A DNA stretch of 7,713 bases from Thermofilaceae archaeon (GCA_027027675.1 JALVKT010000168.1:1-7713); one strand, 5' to 3'. Numbered from the stretch's first letter, positions 1 to 6,216 are shown. The notes: generated by a model not told the origin, from the sequence alone. Numbers and translations: made by a program.

Positions 1-216
1 CTCGTCCACAGCGAGGGAGGCTGTGGAGAGTAGGGAGACGAGGCAGCCTCTCCTCTCAGATACGACGTAGCTCCCGTCTATAAACGACGCGGGAAAAAGG
101 GGGTTTGCCTGCGGCAGCTTTTTCTCGTTTATCCTCACATATTCGAGTATCTTCTCCTCGCCACGGACTATTTTCTCGGCAATGCTGGGGGGAATGTTGA
201 GCGCCGCCAGCGACAT
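1..216 (-). CDS. N-terminal fragment of a putative NurA-type nuclease; runs off the left edge
   Basis: An open minus-strand frame starts with ATG at 216 and stays open to the window edge, giving the first 72 residues. The peptide begins MSLAALNIPPSIAEKIV and contains FIDGSYVVSERRG around residues 45-57. A hydrophobic stretch before an Asp-Gly-Ser motif, followed by a strand-like LVSLLSTASLAV segment, resembles the start of the NurA domain, where the Asp of DGS/DGG is a metal ligand. NurA is the archaeal 5'-3' nuclease that acts with HerA, Mre11 and Rad50 in DNA end resection. The start is supported by a TATA-like element centred about 28 nt upstream and the absence of a Shine-Dalgarno site, as in leaderless archaeal transcripts. 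It is divergent to the UDP-sugar dehydrogenase gene. Coding is likely; the family name is tentative because only the N-terminus is visible and the herA/mre11/rad50 context lies outside the window. Confidence 0.5.
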   Translation of the reverse strand, partial: MSLAALNIPPSIAEKIVRGEEKILEYVRINEKKLPQANPLFPASFIDGSYVVSERRGCLVSLLSTASLAVDE

Positions 217-237
217 ACATGGCTGTATGTTCGCGTA

Positions 238-249
238 GCTATATTTAGC
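238..249. promoter_or_regulatory. Near-palindromic TATA element between divergent genes
   Basis: The sequence GCTATATTTAGC has inverted GCTA/TAGC ends around an A/T core, so it reads as a TATA box on both strands. Its centre is about 28 nt upstream of the minus-strand ATG at 216, the distance expected for leaderless archaeal transcription. It is about 38 nt upstream of the plus-strand ATG at 282, which would give a short leader that could hold the GGTGA Shine-Dalgarno-like site at 267-271. A weaker A/T element (ACATAATG, 254-261) could be an alternative plus-strand box. The call rests on position and composition only. Confidence 0.5.
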
Positions 250-281
250 ATCAACATAATGAGTGTGGTGAAAGTGGTAGT

Positions 282-1628
282 ATGGCCAAGCTGATGGGCC
301 TCTCAAGGACAGATGCGAGGAGGGCTGTGGAAAACGGGAAAGTCACGGTGGTGCAGTTTGGCCTTGGAAAACTGGGGCTGCCCCTGGCGGTGGCCATAGC
401 GGCGGCCGGGGCAAAGGTTGTAGGAGTAGACCTTAACGAGGCGCTCGTAGACGCTTTAAACCGGGGGGAGAACCCCCTCCCCGAGGAGCCGGGGCTAAGC
501 GAGCTTATCCCAGAACTAGTTTCGAAGGGCAGGTTAAAGGCGACGACCAATTGGCGAGAAGCGGTAAAACTGGGCGACGTGTACGTCGTAGCCGTCCCCG
601 TAACGGTTGAGGAGGACATGCGGCCCAGGCTTTCAGCGCTCCTCGACGTGTCCGAGAAGATGGCTCATGGGCTGGCCCCCGGGGACATAGTGCTTATAGA
701 GACGACGCTGCCGCTGGGGACTACGAGGCGCGTGGCCGCTCTGCTTGAAGAAAAGAGCGGGTTAAGGCATGGCGTGGACTTCGGCGTTGTGCACGCTCCT
801 GAGAGGACGAGCAGCGGGAGAATGCTTAGAGACATAACCGAGAGCTACCCGAAGATTGTGGGCTCGGACAGCGCCGAGGCCCTCGAAGCAGCCGTGGGCT
901 TCTACTCAGCCATAAACAGGAAGGGTGTGATTGAAGTGTCAAGCAGCATAGCCGCCGAGGCGGTAAAGGTGTTCGAAGGGGTCTACAGGTACGTCAACAT
1001 AGCCCTTGCAAACGAGCTGGCCCTCTACGCTGAGGAAAAGGGCTTTAACGTGTGGGAGGTTATCGACGCCGCAAACACGCAGCCGTATTGTCACCTGCAC
1101 AGGCCAGGCGCCGGCGTGGGGGGCCACTGCATACCCGTGTACCCGCGCTTCGTGCTCTATGACGCCCTCAAGATGGGCTTCGACGCCCGCGTACTGGAGG
1201 CGGCTAGGCGGGTAAACGACGCTATGCCTCTCCACGCGGTCTACCTCCTTGTGAGGGCTCTCAACGACCTTGGGAAGCCGGTTCGGGGAAGCAGGGTACT
1301 GGTCGTAGGCTTGACGTACAGGCCGCACGTGAGGGAGTACTTTATGACGCCTGCGGCGCCCATAGTTGAGGAGCTCAAGGATATGGGCGCGCTGCTCTAC
1401 GCCTACGAGCCCGCGGCGCTAAAGGAAGACTTTGAACGCTTCGGAGTGAAAGAGTGGCGCGGCGAAGAAGTCGACGCGGCGCTCATAGTCTCCGGCTACA
1501 AGGAGTTCGCCGAAATGGTTTCCAGGGGAGAGGTTAAGGCTGAGGCGATCGTTGACGCGAGAGGCGTAGTGTCGAGGGAGAAGGCTGAGGCGGCCGGCTA
1601 CAAGGTGTACAGGCTCGGGGAGGGATAA
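282..1628 (+). CDS. UDP-sugar 6-dehydrogenase, UDP-N-acetylmannosamine dehydrogenase (WecC-like) type
   Basis: The 448-residue protein belongs to the UDP-glucose/GDP-mannose dehydrogenase family, which oxidises the C6 alcohol of a nucleotide sugar to a carboxylate with two NAD+ in the cytoplasm. A short N-terminal extension (1-20) precedes a Rossmann fold with GLGKLGLP at residues 27-34 and an acidic strand end (GVD, 48-50). The central domain has AAEAVKVFEGVYRYVNIALANELA (about 224-247), including the expected catalytic-site Lys229. The nucleophile motif GVGGHCIP places Cys283. HRPGAGVGGHC resembles the HxPGxGVGGHC form of UDP-ManNAc dehydrogenases, so UDP-ManNAc is the favoured substrate; UDP-Glc or UDP-GlcNAc are alternatives. 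The C-terminal UDP-binding domain (about 335-448) contains GLTYRPHV. The usual DxRxSP element there reads REYFMTP, which is divergent. The ATG at 282 follows GGTGA at 267-271. It is probably first gene of a transcript continuing into the M20 peptidase and MoaDE genes. The product likely feeds surface glycan or N-glycan synthesis. Confidence 0.9.
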   Translation: MAKLMGLSRTDARRAVENGKVTVVQFGLGKLGLPLAVAIAAAGAKVVGVDLNEALVDALNRGENPLPEEPGLSELIPELVSKGRLKATTNWREAVKLGDVYVVAVPVTVEEDMRPRLSALLDVSEKMAHGLAPGDIVLIETTLPLGTTRRVAALLEEKSGLRHGVDFGVVHAPERTSSGRMLRDITESYPKIVGSDSAEALEAAVGFYSAINRKGVIEVSSSIAAEAVKVFEGVYRYVNIALANELALYAEEKGFNVWEVIDAANTQPYCHLHRPGAGVGGHCIPVYPRFVLYDALKMGFDARVLEAARRVNDAMPLHAVYLLVRALNDLGKPVRGSRVLVVGLTYRPHVREYFMTPAAPIVEELKDMGALLYAYEPAALKEDFERFGVKEWRGEEVDAALIVSGYKEFAEMVSRGEVKAEAIVDARGVVSREKAEAAGYKVYRLGEG

Positions 1629-1669
1629 GAAAATAGTGGCCTGTGACACATGTATGGTGGTGCGCGGTT

Positions 1670-2893
1670 ATGCCCCTGGACATTGTGGAGTCCCTTAAAA
1701 GGCTCGTTGAGATACCCTCGGAGTCCGCTTATGGCAAGGAAGGTGTTGTTAGGAAGCACTACCGTGAGGCCGCGGACGCCGTAGCGGCCATAGCGGAGGA
1801 GCACGGGCTTAGAGTGGAGCGCATAGACCTCCTCGGGGGAGAGATCCCGACGCTCATAATAACGCTCCCAGAGCAGGCGGGCAGCAAGCCCAGCCTCGCA
1901 CTCGTGTCCCACTACGACGTTGTACCGGCTAAGGGCCCCTGGTACGTGGAGGGTAGGGAGGTCGACCCGTACCAGCCGGTGGTTGTGGACGGCAAGGTCT
2001 ACGGTAGGGGCGCGGCCGACGACAAGTCCGGTATAGTGGCCTCGCTGGCAGGCCTCGTAAAGCTGGCCGAGGAGAAGCCTAGCCTACGGTACAACCCCAT
2101 AGTCGTCGTTACAGGGGACGAGGAGGTGGGGGGCACAGGGATAAAGGCGCTCCTCGAGGCGGGGCACAGGTGGGACCGCGTAATCATAGTGGATGCCGGC
2201 TCAGAGTACGTGTCAATCGGCGCCAGCGGGGTGGTGGAGGGCTGGATAAAGGTCAGGGGTAAGGCGGGGCACGCCGGCTACCCGCATGCAACGAGAAACG
2301 CCGTGGAGGACCTTCTCCGCCTCATGAACGAGATGTTCGCCTACAAGGCGGCGCGTGGCGCGAAGCTTTCAAGTCTCCCCTCGCCGCCTGGGAGCCCCCT
2401 GCCCTACGTGTGGGGCCGCTTCACAATGACTATTCTCAAGCTGCCTGAGACGGAGGCGGAGAAGCATAACAGGGTTCCCGGTGAAGCGTGGGCAGGCTTC
2501 GACATGAGACTTATCCCCGAGGAGGAGCTGGAGGAGGCCTTGAGGGAGCTCTACTCCTACTTCTCCTCCGCCGTGGCTAGGCTGGGTGTGAACGCGGAGC
2601 TCGACGTGGTAGCCAAGCAGAAGGGCTGGTACGCGAAGAACAAGGAGTTCGTGAACGAGGCAGTGGCCGCGGCAAAGGCCGCCTACAAGAAGGTGGAGAT
2701 GCCGGGCGAGCCGGGCGTGGCGGCGGAGCTCGGCGGAAACGACGGCTCGCACTTCGACGAGTACGGGATGGACGTGATAGCTTTCGGCACTATAAGGGCG
2801 GGAACCAACATACACGCGCAGGGCGAGTTCGTGTACCTCAAGGACATCGAGATGTTCCGCGAGTTCATCTACGAGCTTGTAAGCGAGAAGTAG
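1670..2893 (+). CDS. M20 family metallopeptidase / amidohydrolase (ArgE-DapE-dipeptidase-like)
   Basis: The 407-residue protein is a di-zinc M20 hydrolase, a family that releases amino acids from peptides or deacylates N-acyl amino acids. All expected active-site elements are visible: HxD in SHYDVVP (His81, Asp83), the bridging Asp117 in GRGAADDKSG, GDEE with catalytic Glu151 and ligand Glu152, Asp175 in IVDAGSE, and the final His382 in NIHAQGE. The dimerisation (lid) domain spans about 185-300 and contains GKAGHAGYPHATRNA. Length is typical. I chose ATG 1670 over GTG 1643 because GGTGGTG at 1656-1662 gives a good ribosome-binding site with 7-nt spacing, and because the extra nine residues do not look conserved. 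The gene starts 41 nt after the dehydrogenase and ends 9 nt before moaDE, so cotranscription is likely. Substrate cannot be read from sequence; aminoacyl, dipeptide, succinyl-diaminopimelate-like and N-acetyl substrates are all found among relatives. Confidence 0.9.
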   Translation: MPLDIVESLKRLVEIPSESAYGKEGVVRKHYREAADAVAAIAEEHGLRVERIDLLGGEIPTLIITLPEQAGSKPSLALVSHYDVVPAKGPWYVEGREVDPYQPVVVDGKVYGRGAADDKSGIVASLAGLVKLAEEKPSLRYNPIVVVTGDEEVGGTGIKALLEAGHRWDRVIIVDAGSEYVSIGASGVVEGWIKVRGKAGHAGYPHATRNAVEDLLRLMNEMFAYKAARGAKLSSLPSPPGSPLPYVWGRFTMTILKLPETEAEKHNRVPGEAWAGFDMRLIPEEELEEALRELYSYFSSAVARLGVNAELDVVAKQKGWYAKNKEFVNEAVAAAKAAYKKVEMPGEPGVAAELGGNDGSHFDEYGMDVIAFGTIRAGTNIHAQGEFVYLKDIEMFREFIYELVSEK

Positions 2894-2902
2894 GGGAAAC
2901 GG

Positions 2903-3589
2903 GTGAAGGTGAAAATAACCTACCTCTCTGTTTTCCGCGACATAACGGGTAAGAGGGAGGAAGAGGTCGAGTTTCCAGGAAACACCGTGGCAGACCTACT
3001 AAGACACCTTGCAGAAAGGTACCCTGGCATGAAGGAGTGGCTTGACGAGGAAGAATACATTGTACTTGTAAACGACGAGCCCAGTGGCCCCGCTCGGACG
3101 TTGAGGGAGGGCGACGCTGTCGCCATAATGCCCCCAGCCGCAGGCGGAGGCGGACAAGCCTTTGTGGAAAAGGTGGAGCCTGAGAAGCTTTTAGAGTCCA
3201 CGCTGGCCGTGGGGGACGAGGAGACCGGCGCGGTAGCGGTTTTCGTGGGCAGGGTAAAGGGCGTCGTTGACGGTAAGCGGGTGGAGTCCCTCTTCTACGA
3301 GGCATATGAGCCGCACGCCACAAGGGCCCTTGAACGCATAGCCGCCGAGGAGAAGGAGAAGAGCGGGGTTAAGGACATATACATTTACCACAAGAAGGGC
3401 CTCGCCAAGCCGGGCGAACCCGTACTCTTCATAGCGGTCGCCTCTAAGGGGAGAAAAGAGGCTATAGAGACCCTGGCGAGGGTTCTTGAGAGAGTGAAGC
3501 ATGAGCCGTACGTGTGGAAGCTTGAACGCAGAGAAGACGGAGAATTCTGGATAGTGGGTAGCAAAAAGACTCCCAGGCCTAACCCTTAA
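2903..3589 (+). CDS. moaDE: Fused MoaD-MoaE molybdopterin synthase
   Basis: The 228-residue protein joins both subunits of molybdopterin synthase, which converts cyclic pyranopterin monophosphate to molybdopterin by inserting two dithiolene sulfurs. Residues 1-84 form a ubiquitin-like MoaD domain ending in a GGGG run (81-84). In free-standing MoaD this Gly-Gly end is adenylylated and thiocarboxylated. Residues 86-228 are MoaE-like: TGAVAVFVGRVKG (108-120), LFYEAYEPHA (130-139), IYHKKG (161-166) and VKHEPYVWK, whose Lys199 and Lys206 have the same 7-residue spacing as the E. coli MoaE active-site lysines 119 and 126. The usual HR..AF element is SKGRKEAIE here. Because the Gly tail is internal, the protein should need cleavage after it to work; a mycobacterial MoaD-MoaE fusion (MoaX) is known to be processed in this way. 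Start is GTG with AGGGG upstream. It ends tail-to-tail with moaC, overlapping it by 11 bp. Confidence 0.93.
   Translation: MKVKITYLSVFRDITGKREEEVEFPGNTVADLLRHLAERYPGMKEWLDEEEYIVLVNDEPSGPARTLREGDAVAIMPPAAGGGGQAFVEKVEPEKLLESTLAVGDEETGAVAVFVGRVKGVVDGKRVESLFYEAYEPHATRALERIAAEEKEKSGVKDIYIYHKKGLAKPGEPVLFIAVASKGRKEAIETLARVLERVKHEPYVWKLERREDGEFWIVGSKKTPRPNP
3563..3567 (-). terminator. Possible U-tract terminator of the moaB-moaC transcript
   Basis: On the minus strand a run of five T lies 12-16 nt past the moaC stop codon, inside the 3' end of the convergent moaDE gene. Archaeal RNA polymerase often terminates at short U-tracts without a hairpin. The run is only five bases, so this is weak positional evidence. 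Confidence 0.3.
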
Positions 3590-4022
3590 CTTTCTCTACA
3601 ACCTCTATCTTCTCTATGGCCGTGTAGGGGTACTGGCCCCTCTCGTCCTTCTCGAGCGCCTTAACCATGTCCCAGACGGACAGCAGCGCGGCGGAGACTC
3701 CTGTAAGGGCCTCCATCTCGACGCCCGTCTTCGCCACCGTCTTCACGGTCACCGTGGCCTCTACCCTGTCGTCCCTCGCCTCAAGCTCGACGTCCACAGA
3801 GGTGATAGGTATCGGGTGGCAGAGGGGCACTATCTCCCACGTCCGCTTCACAGCCAGTATTGCGGCCACCCTGGCAACCGAGAACACGTCGCCCTTCGGC
3901 ACACGCCCCTCAACAATAGCCTTCACCGTCTCGGGGCGCAGCTTTATAACGCCACGCGCCTTCGCGACCCTTACAACGTCCGGCTTACCACTGATATCGA
4001 CCATGTGTACCTCGCTCGTCAC
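3579..4022 (-). CDS. moaC: MoaC, cyclic pyranopterin monophosphate synthase
   Basis: The 147-residue protein is a full-length MoaC, which with the radical SAM enzyme MoaA turns GTP (via 3',8-cyclo-7,8-dihydro-GTP) into cyclic pyranopterin monophosphate, the first committed step of Mo/W cofactor synthesis. Visible signatures are MVDISGK (7-13), KGDVFSVARVAAILAVKRT (43-61), PLCHPIPIT (66-74), GVEMEALTGVSAALLSVWDM and VKA (100-122). The residues matching E. coli active-site Lys51, His77, Glu112, Glu114, Asp128 and Lys131 are Lys43, His69, Glu102, Glu104, Asp118 and Lys121, so the enzyme should be active. It starts with GTG at 4022, whose GTGA overlaps the moaB stop codon by 4 bp. GGTGAGGAGGG just upstream is a strong ribosome-binding site. 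An internal ATG at 4004 would cut just before MVDIS and is a possible alternative start. Translational coupling to moaB is likely. Confidence 0.96.
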   Translation of the reverse strand: MTSEVHMVDISGKPDVVRVAKARGVIKLRPETVKAIVEGRVPKGDVFSVARVAAILAVKRTWEIVPLCHPIPITSVDVELEARDDRVEATVTVKTVAKTGVEMEALTGVSAALLSVWDMVKALEKDERGQYPYTAIEKIEVVEKVKG

Positions 4023-4558
4023 TCCCTCCTCACCAGTCCAACTACATGTCCGGCCTCCGGAAGAATAAGTTTCTCCAACGCCAAGCGGGCAGCACCCGGG
4101 CTCCCGGGAAGCGCGAACACGACTGCTTCACCTATAACGCCTGCCGTGGCGTTGGATAGGAAAGCCGCGCTGCCAACCTCCTCGTAGCTTAAATGCCTGA
4201 ACAGGCACCCGAACCCCTCCAGCTCCTTTGAGAAGAGAGGCCTCAGAGTTTCAACCGTTACATCACTTTTCGTAGGCCCAGTCCCACCCATCGTGACTAT
4301 AATGTCCGCGGCTCCGCTCAACGCTAGGCCAGCTACAGCCTCAACTATCTCCACAGGGTCGTCCGAAACAACCTTGTACGCGACGACGCTATGCCCAGCC
4401 TGCTCGACGAGGCTCCTCGCAACAGCGTAGGACTCGTCCCTAGGGGGCTCACGCCCCTCGGCCAGCGCCTTCGCCCGGGAAGTACTAACCGTTATCAACG
4501 CGAACCGCAGGTGACCGGGCCCCGCCCTCCTATGCAGCTCAGCGGGTTTTTCACGCAT
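4019..4558 (-). CDS. moaB: MoaB/Mog-family molybdopterin adenylyltransferase
   Basis: The 179-residue protein has the MoaB/MogA fold. Residues 18-28 (LRFALITVSTS) form the first strand, VTMGGTGPTKSDVTVE (88-103) is the molybdopterin-binding GGTG loop with the conserved Asp99, and EGFGCLFRHLSYEEVG (114-129) and FALPGSPGAARLALEKLILPEAGH (148-171) are the C-terminal signatures. In hyperthermophilic archaea MoaB adenylylates molybdopterin before metal insertion by MoeA, the role usually given to MogA in bacteria. The frame stays open upstream to 4759, but that part overlaps the divergent kinase gene and has no family similarity, so ATG 4558 is chosen. No Shine-Dalgarno site precedes it, and a TATA-like GATATCTA lies about 26 nt upstream, which fits a leaderless message. 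It is the first gene of a two-gene moaB-moaC operon. Confidence 0.93.
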   Translation of the reverse strand: MREKPAELHRRAGPGHLRFALITVSTSRAKALAEGREPPRDESYAVARSLVEQAGHSVVAYKVVSDDPVEIVEAVAGLALSGAADIIVTMGGTGPTKSDVTVETLRPLFSKELEGFGCLFRHLSYEEVGSAAFLSNATAGVIGEAVVFALPGSPGAARLALEKLILPEAGHVVGLVRRE

Positions 4559-4579
4559 AAAGGTGTAATGCGCTGAAAC

Positions 4580-4588
4580 TAGATATCG
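4580..4588 (-). promoter_or_regulatory. Probable TATA element for the moaB-moaC operon
   Basis: Read on the minus strand the stretch is GATATCTA, centred about 26 nt upstream of the moaB ATG at 4558. Its position is right for leaderless transcription, but the element is a weak match to an archaeal TATA box. Confidence 0.35.
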
Positions 4589-4605
4589 TTGCCGCGGCCA
4601 GGAGA

Positions 4606-4617
4606 ACAAATATTCAT
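4606..4617 (+). promoter_or_regulatory. Probable TATA element for the isopentenyl phosphate kinase gene
   Basis: The A/T block AAATATT at 4608-4614 is centred about 27 nt upstream of ATG 4638. There is no Shine-Dalgarno sequence between them, which suggests a leaderless transcript. It sits back to back with the weaker moaB element in a 79-bp divergent spacer. Confidence 0.45.
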
Positions 4618-4637
4618 TCCCAGACACAAGTATCGTG

Positions 4638-5438
4638 ATGGAAACCCTGGTAGTCAAGATTGGAGGCTCCGTGCTCACGGACAAGAAGAGTATGAGCATG
4701 GAGCTCCGCAGAGAGGTTGTGCGAGGCATAGCGAGCGACGTGAGGCACCTTCTAGACAAGGGCTACAAAATAGCACTTACACACGGAGTCGGCACGGTCG
4801 GCCACATGATAGTCGGCAAGTACGGGCTGCATAAGGGGATAGATTCCCCCGAGAAACTCATGGGGTTGACGGAGGCCCAGAACAGGGTTAACGAGCTGAT
4901 AAGGGGGCCCCTGCTCAGAATATTCGAGGAGGCACGGGTCCCAGTGGTAATGTTCTACCCGAGCAGCACAGTGTACCAGGAGAGAGGCAGGGTTAAAGAG
5001 TTCTACGACGCACCCATTAAACGCTTCTTCGAAACAGGCTTCGTACCTGTGATGTCGGGCGACATGGCCGCCGACGTGGACGACAGGCTCAAAATGAGCG
5101 TGTGCTCAGCCGACCAGCTAACCATGCTGCTCGCCAAGAGGCTAGGGGCAAGCAAGGCTATCTTCCTCGTCGACGTCGACGGCGTCTACCCCAGCGCGGG
5201 CGCGGAGAAGCCCGTGGAGAGACTAACCCTGTCGCAGCTGGAAGAGATAGTGTCCGGCGTGGGGGGAAGCGCCCCGATAGACGTTTCCGGCGGGATGAAG
5301 GGGAAGCTCCTCGAAGTCCTCGCACACAAGGACTTCCTCGAAAACGGCGGTGAAGTGTTCATCGTAAACGGCCTCAAGCCACACGCGCTTATAGGGGCGC
5401 TAGACGGCTCCATCCCGTTTACAAGGATAACCGCGTAG
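4638..5438 (+). CDS. Isopentenyl phosphate kinase (amino acid kinase fold)
   Basis: The 266-residue protein is an amino acid kinase-fold enzyme best matching isopentenyl phosphate kinase, which phosphorylates isopentenyl phosphate to isopentenyl diphosphate with ATP at the end of the archaeal mevalonate route. Signatures are VVKIGGSVLTDK at 5-16 (ATP phosphate loop), THGVGTVGH at 48-56 with two histidines seven apart as in the family (the second being the likely substrate-phosphate-binding His), GDMAADV (141-147), AIFLVDVDGVYP (174-185) and DVSGGMKGKL (215-224). The family normally reads HGGGSFGH, so GVGTVGH is a divergent loop. CSADQ replaces the usual SGDD at 156-160. Length is typical. GTG at 4635 directly precedes ATG 4638; ATG is preferred because METLVVKIGGS matches the usual N-terminus and no Shine-Dalgarno site favours either. 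The next gene downstream is a lipid-alcohol-kinase-like protein. A fosfomycin-kinase-like or other amino acid kinase role is less likely. Confidence 0.85.
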   Translation: METLVVKIGGSVLTDKKSMSMELRREVVRGIASDVRHLLDKGYKIALTHGVGTVGHMIVGKYGLHKGIDSPEKLMGLTEAQNRVNELIRGPLLRIFEEARVPVVMFYPSSTVYQERGRVKEFYDAPIKRFFETGFVPVMSGDMAADVDDRLKMSVCSADQLTMLLAKRLGASKAIFLVDVDGVYPSAGAEKPVERLTLSQLEEIVSGVGGSAPIDVSGGMKGKLLEVLAHKDFLENGGEVFIVNGLKPHALIGALDGSIPFTRITA

Positions 5439-5459
5439 CCGCGGGGACGGGATAATACC

Positions 5460-5467
5460 TATATTTT
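5460..5467 (+). promoter_or_regulatory. TATA element for the membrane lipid kinase gene
   Basis: TATATTTT lies about 25 nt upstream of the ATG at 5488, in the 49-bp gap after the isopentenyl phosphate kinase stop. No Shine-Dalgarno site precedes the ATG. The gene therefore probably has its own leaderless promoter in addition to any readthrough. Confidence 0.55.
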
Positions 5468-5487
5468 CTACGGCACATTCCTCTACG

Positions 5488-6201
5488 ATGAAAGCTCTGA
5501 TACAGCCAGTCTGGGTCTGGAACGCTGCGATAGGCATCGTCCTGCCTCTGGTCTACATAAACACGATAATAGCGCTGATGAACAAGCTCGTAGCCAAGGG
5601 CTTCCCGCCCGACCTCTCCAGGAAGGTTATACACATAGCGGCTGGAAGCTGGATATGGGTCTGGCCGCTCATGGATCCCAGCGACGGGTGGAGCTACGTA
5701 TTCAACATAGCGGTGGCCTTCCTATGGTTCCTCATGTTCCTCCAGAAGGGGCTCAAGGGAAGCCCCGACGACCCAGCGGTAAAAACGATGACCAGGACGG
5801 GTAATCCCAGGGAACTCCTACTTGGCCCCCTCTTCTTCACGGTCTCAATGATGTTCGTCGGCGTCTTCCTCTTCATGCAGTTCATAGGGGTCGCCATAAT
5901 GGGCTACCTCGGATGGGGCGACGGAATAGCCCCCTACGTCGGAAAGAAGTGGGGCAAACACAAGTACAAGCTACTTGGCAGGGAGAAAAGCGTTGAAGGC
6001 ACGCTTTCAGTATTCCTAGCGGGTCTGCTAGGCTCCATACTCCTCTACATCCTAGTGTTCTGGGCTATACCTTCGGTCACAGAGCTGTGGCAGCTAGTTA
6101 TACTCGGAGTCGTAGCAGCAGTCGTCGAGGCCGTAAGCCCCGCAGACGTGGACAACTTGACCATACCGGCAGCTCTCTACCTCACCTGGCTCTTCCTCTA
6201 A
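5488..6201 (+). CDS. Multi-pass membrane kinase of the phytol/dolichol kinase family
   Basis: The 237-residue protein is mostly hydrophobic, with roughly six or seven membrane segments (about 12-34, 47-62, 70-86, 110-140, 172-192, 200-218 and 222-237). Its motifs fit the VTE5/SEC59 branch of the CTP-dependent phosphatidate cytidylyltransferase-like family: SRKVIHIAAG (44-53), GWGDGIAPYVGKKWGKHK (142-159), EKSVEGTLSVF (166-176), VVEAVS (212-217) and the D-N pair in ADVDNLTIPA (219-228). The GDG loop, KSxEG and final DNL(T/V)P elements are the expected nucleotide- and metal-binding parts. Known relatives phosphorylate prenyl alcohols such as phytol, farnesol or dolichol at the membrane. In this archaeon the substrate could be dolichol or geranylgeraniol, which is inference. 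It lies 49 nt downstream of isopentenyl phosphate kinase on the same strand. A CDP-archaeol-synthase-like cytidylyltransferase is a less likely alternative because of the VTE5-type KSxEG/DNLTIP motifs. Confidence 0.78.
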   Translation: MKALIQPVWVWNAAIGIVLPLVYINTIIALMNKLVAKGFPPDLSRKVIHIAAGSWIWVWPLMDPSDGWSYVFNIAVAFLWFLMFLQKGLKGSPDDPAVKTMTRTGNPRELLLGPLFFTVSMMFVGVFLFMQFIGVAIMGYLGWGDGIAPYVGKKWGKHKYKLLGREKSVEGTLSVFLAGLLGSILLYILVFWAIPSVTELWQLVILGVVAAVVEAVSPADVDNLTIPAALYLTWLFL

Positions 6202-6216
6202 AAAGTTGGAGCAGAC

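Noticed and set aside
1643..1669. Upstream GTG start for the M20 peptidase
   Set aside because: The added MTHVWWCAV does not look conserved, and the ATG at 1670 has a better ribosome-binding site (GGTGGTG, 7-nt spacing).
2365..3323. Long minus-strand open frames opposite the M20 and moaDE genes
   Set aside because: They are antisense shadows of GC-rich codons; the translations are low-complexity and match no family, while the plus-strand genes have full motifs.
1670..3589. Idea that the M20 enzyme cuts the MoaD-MoaE fusion
   Set aside because: M20 enzymes act on small peptides, terminal residues or N-acyl amino acids, not as endoproteases; adjacency alone does not support it.
4559..4759. 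N-terminal extension of moaB by 67 residues from an upstream start
   Set aside because: It overlaps the start of the divergent kinase gene, has no MoaB similarity, and would remove the divergent promoter spacer.
5431..5444. Hairpin CCGCG/CGCGG across the isopentenyl phosphate kinase stop codon as an intrinsic terminator
   Set aside because: The stem is only 5 bp, no U-run follows directly, and archaeal termination seldom depends on hairpins.
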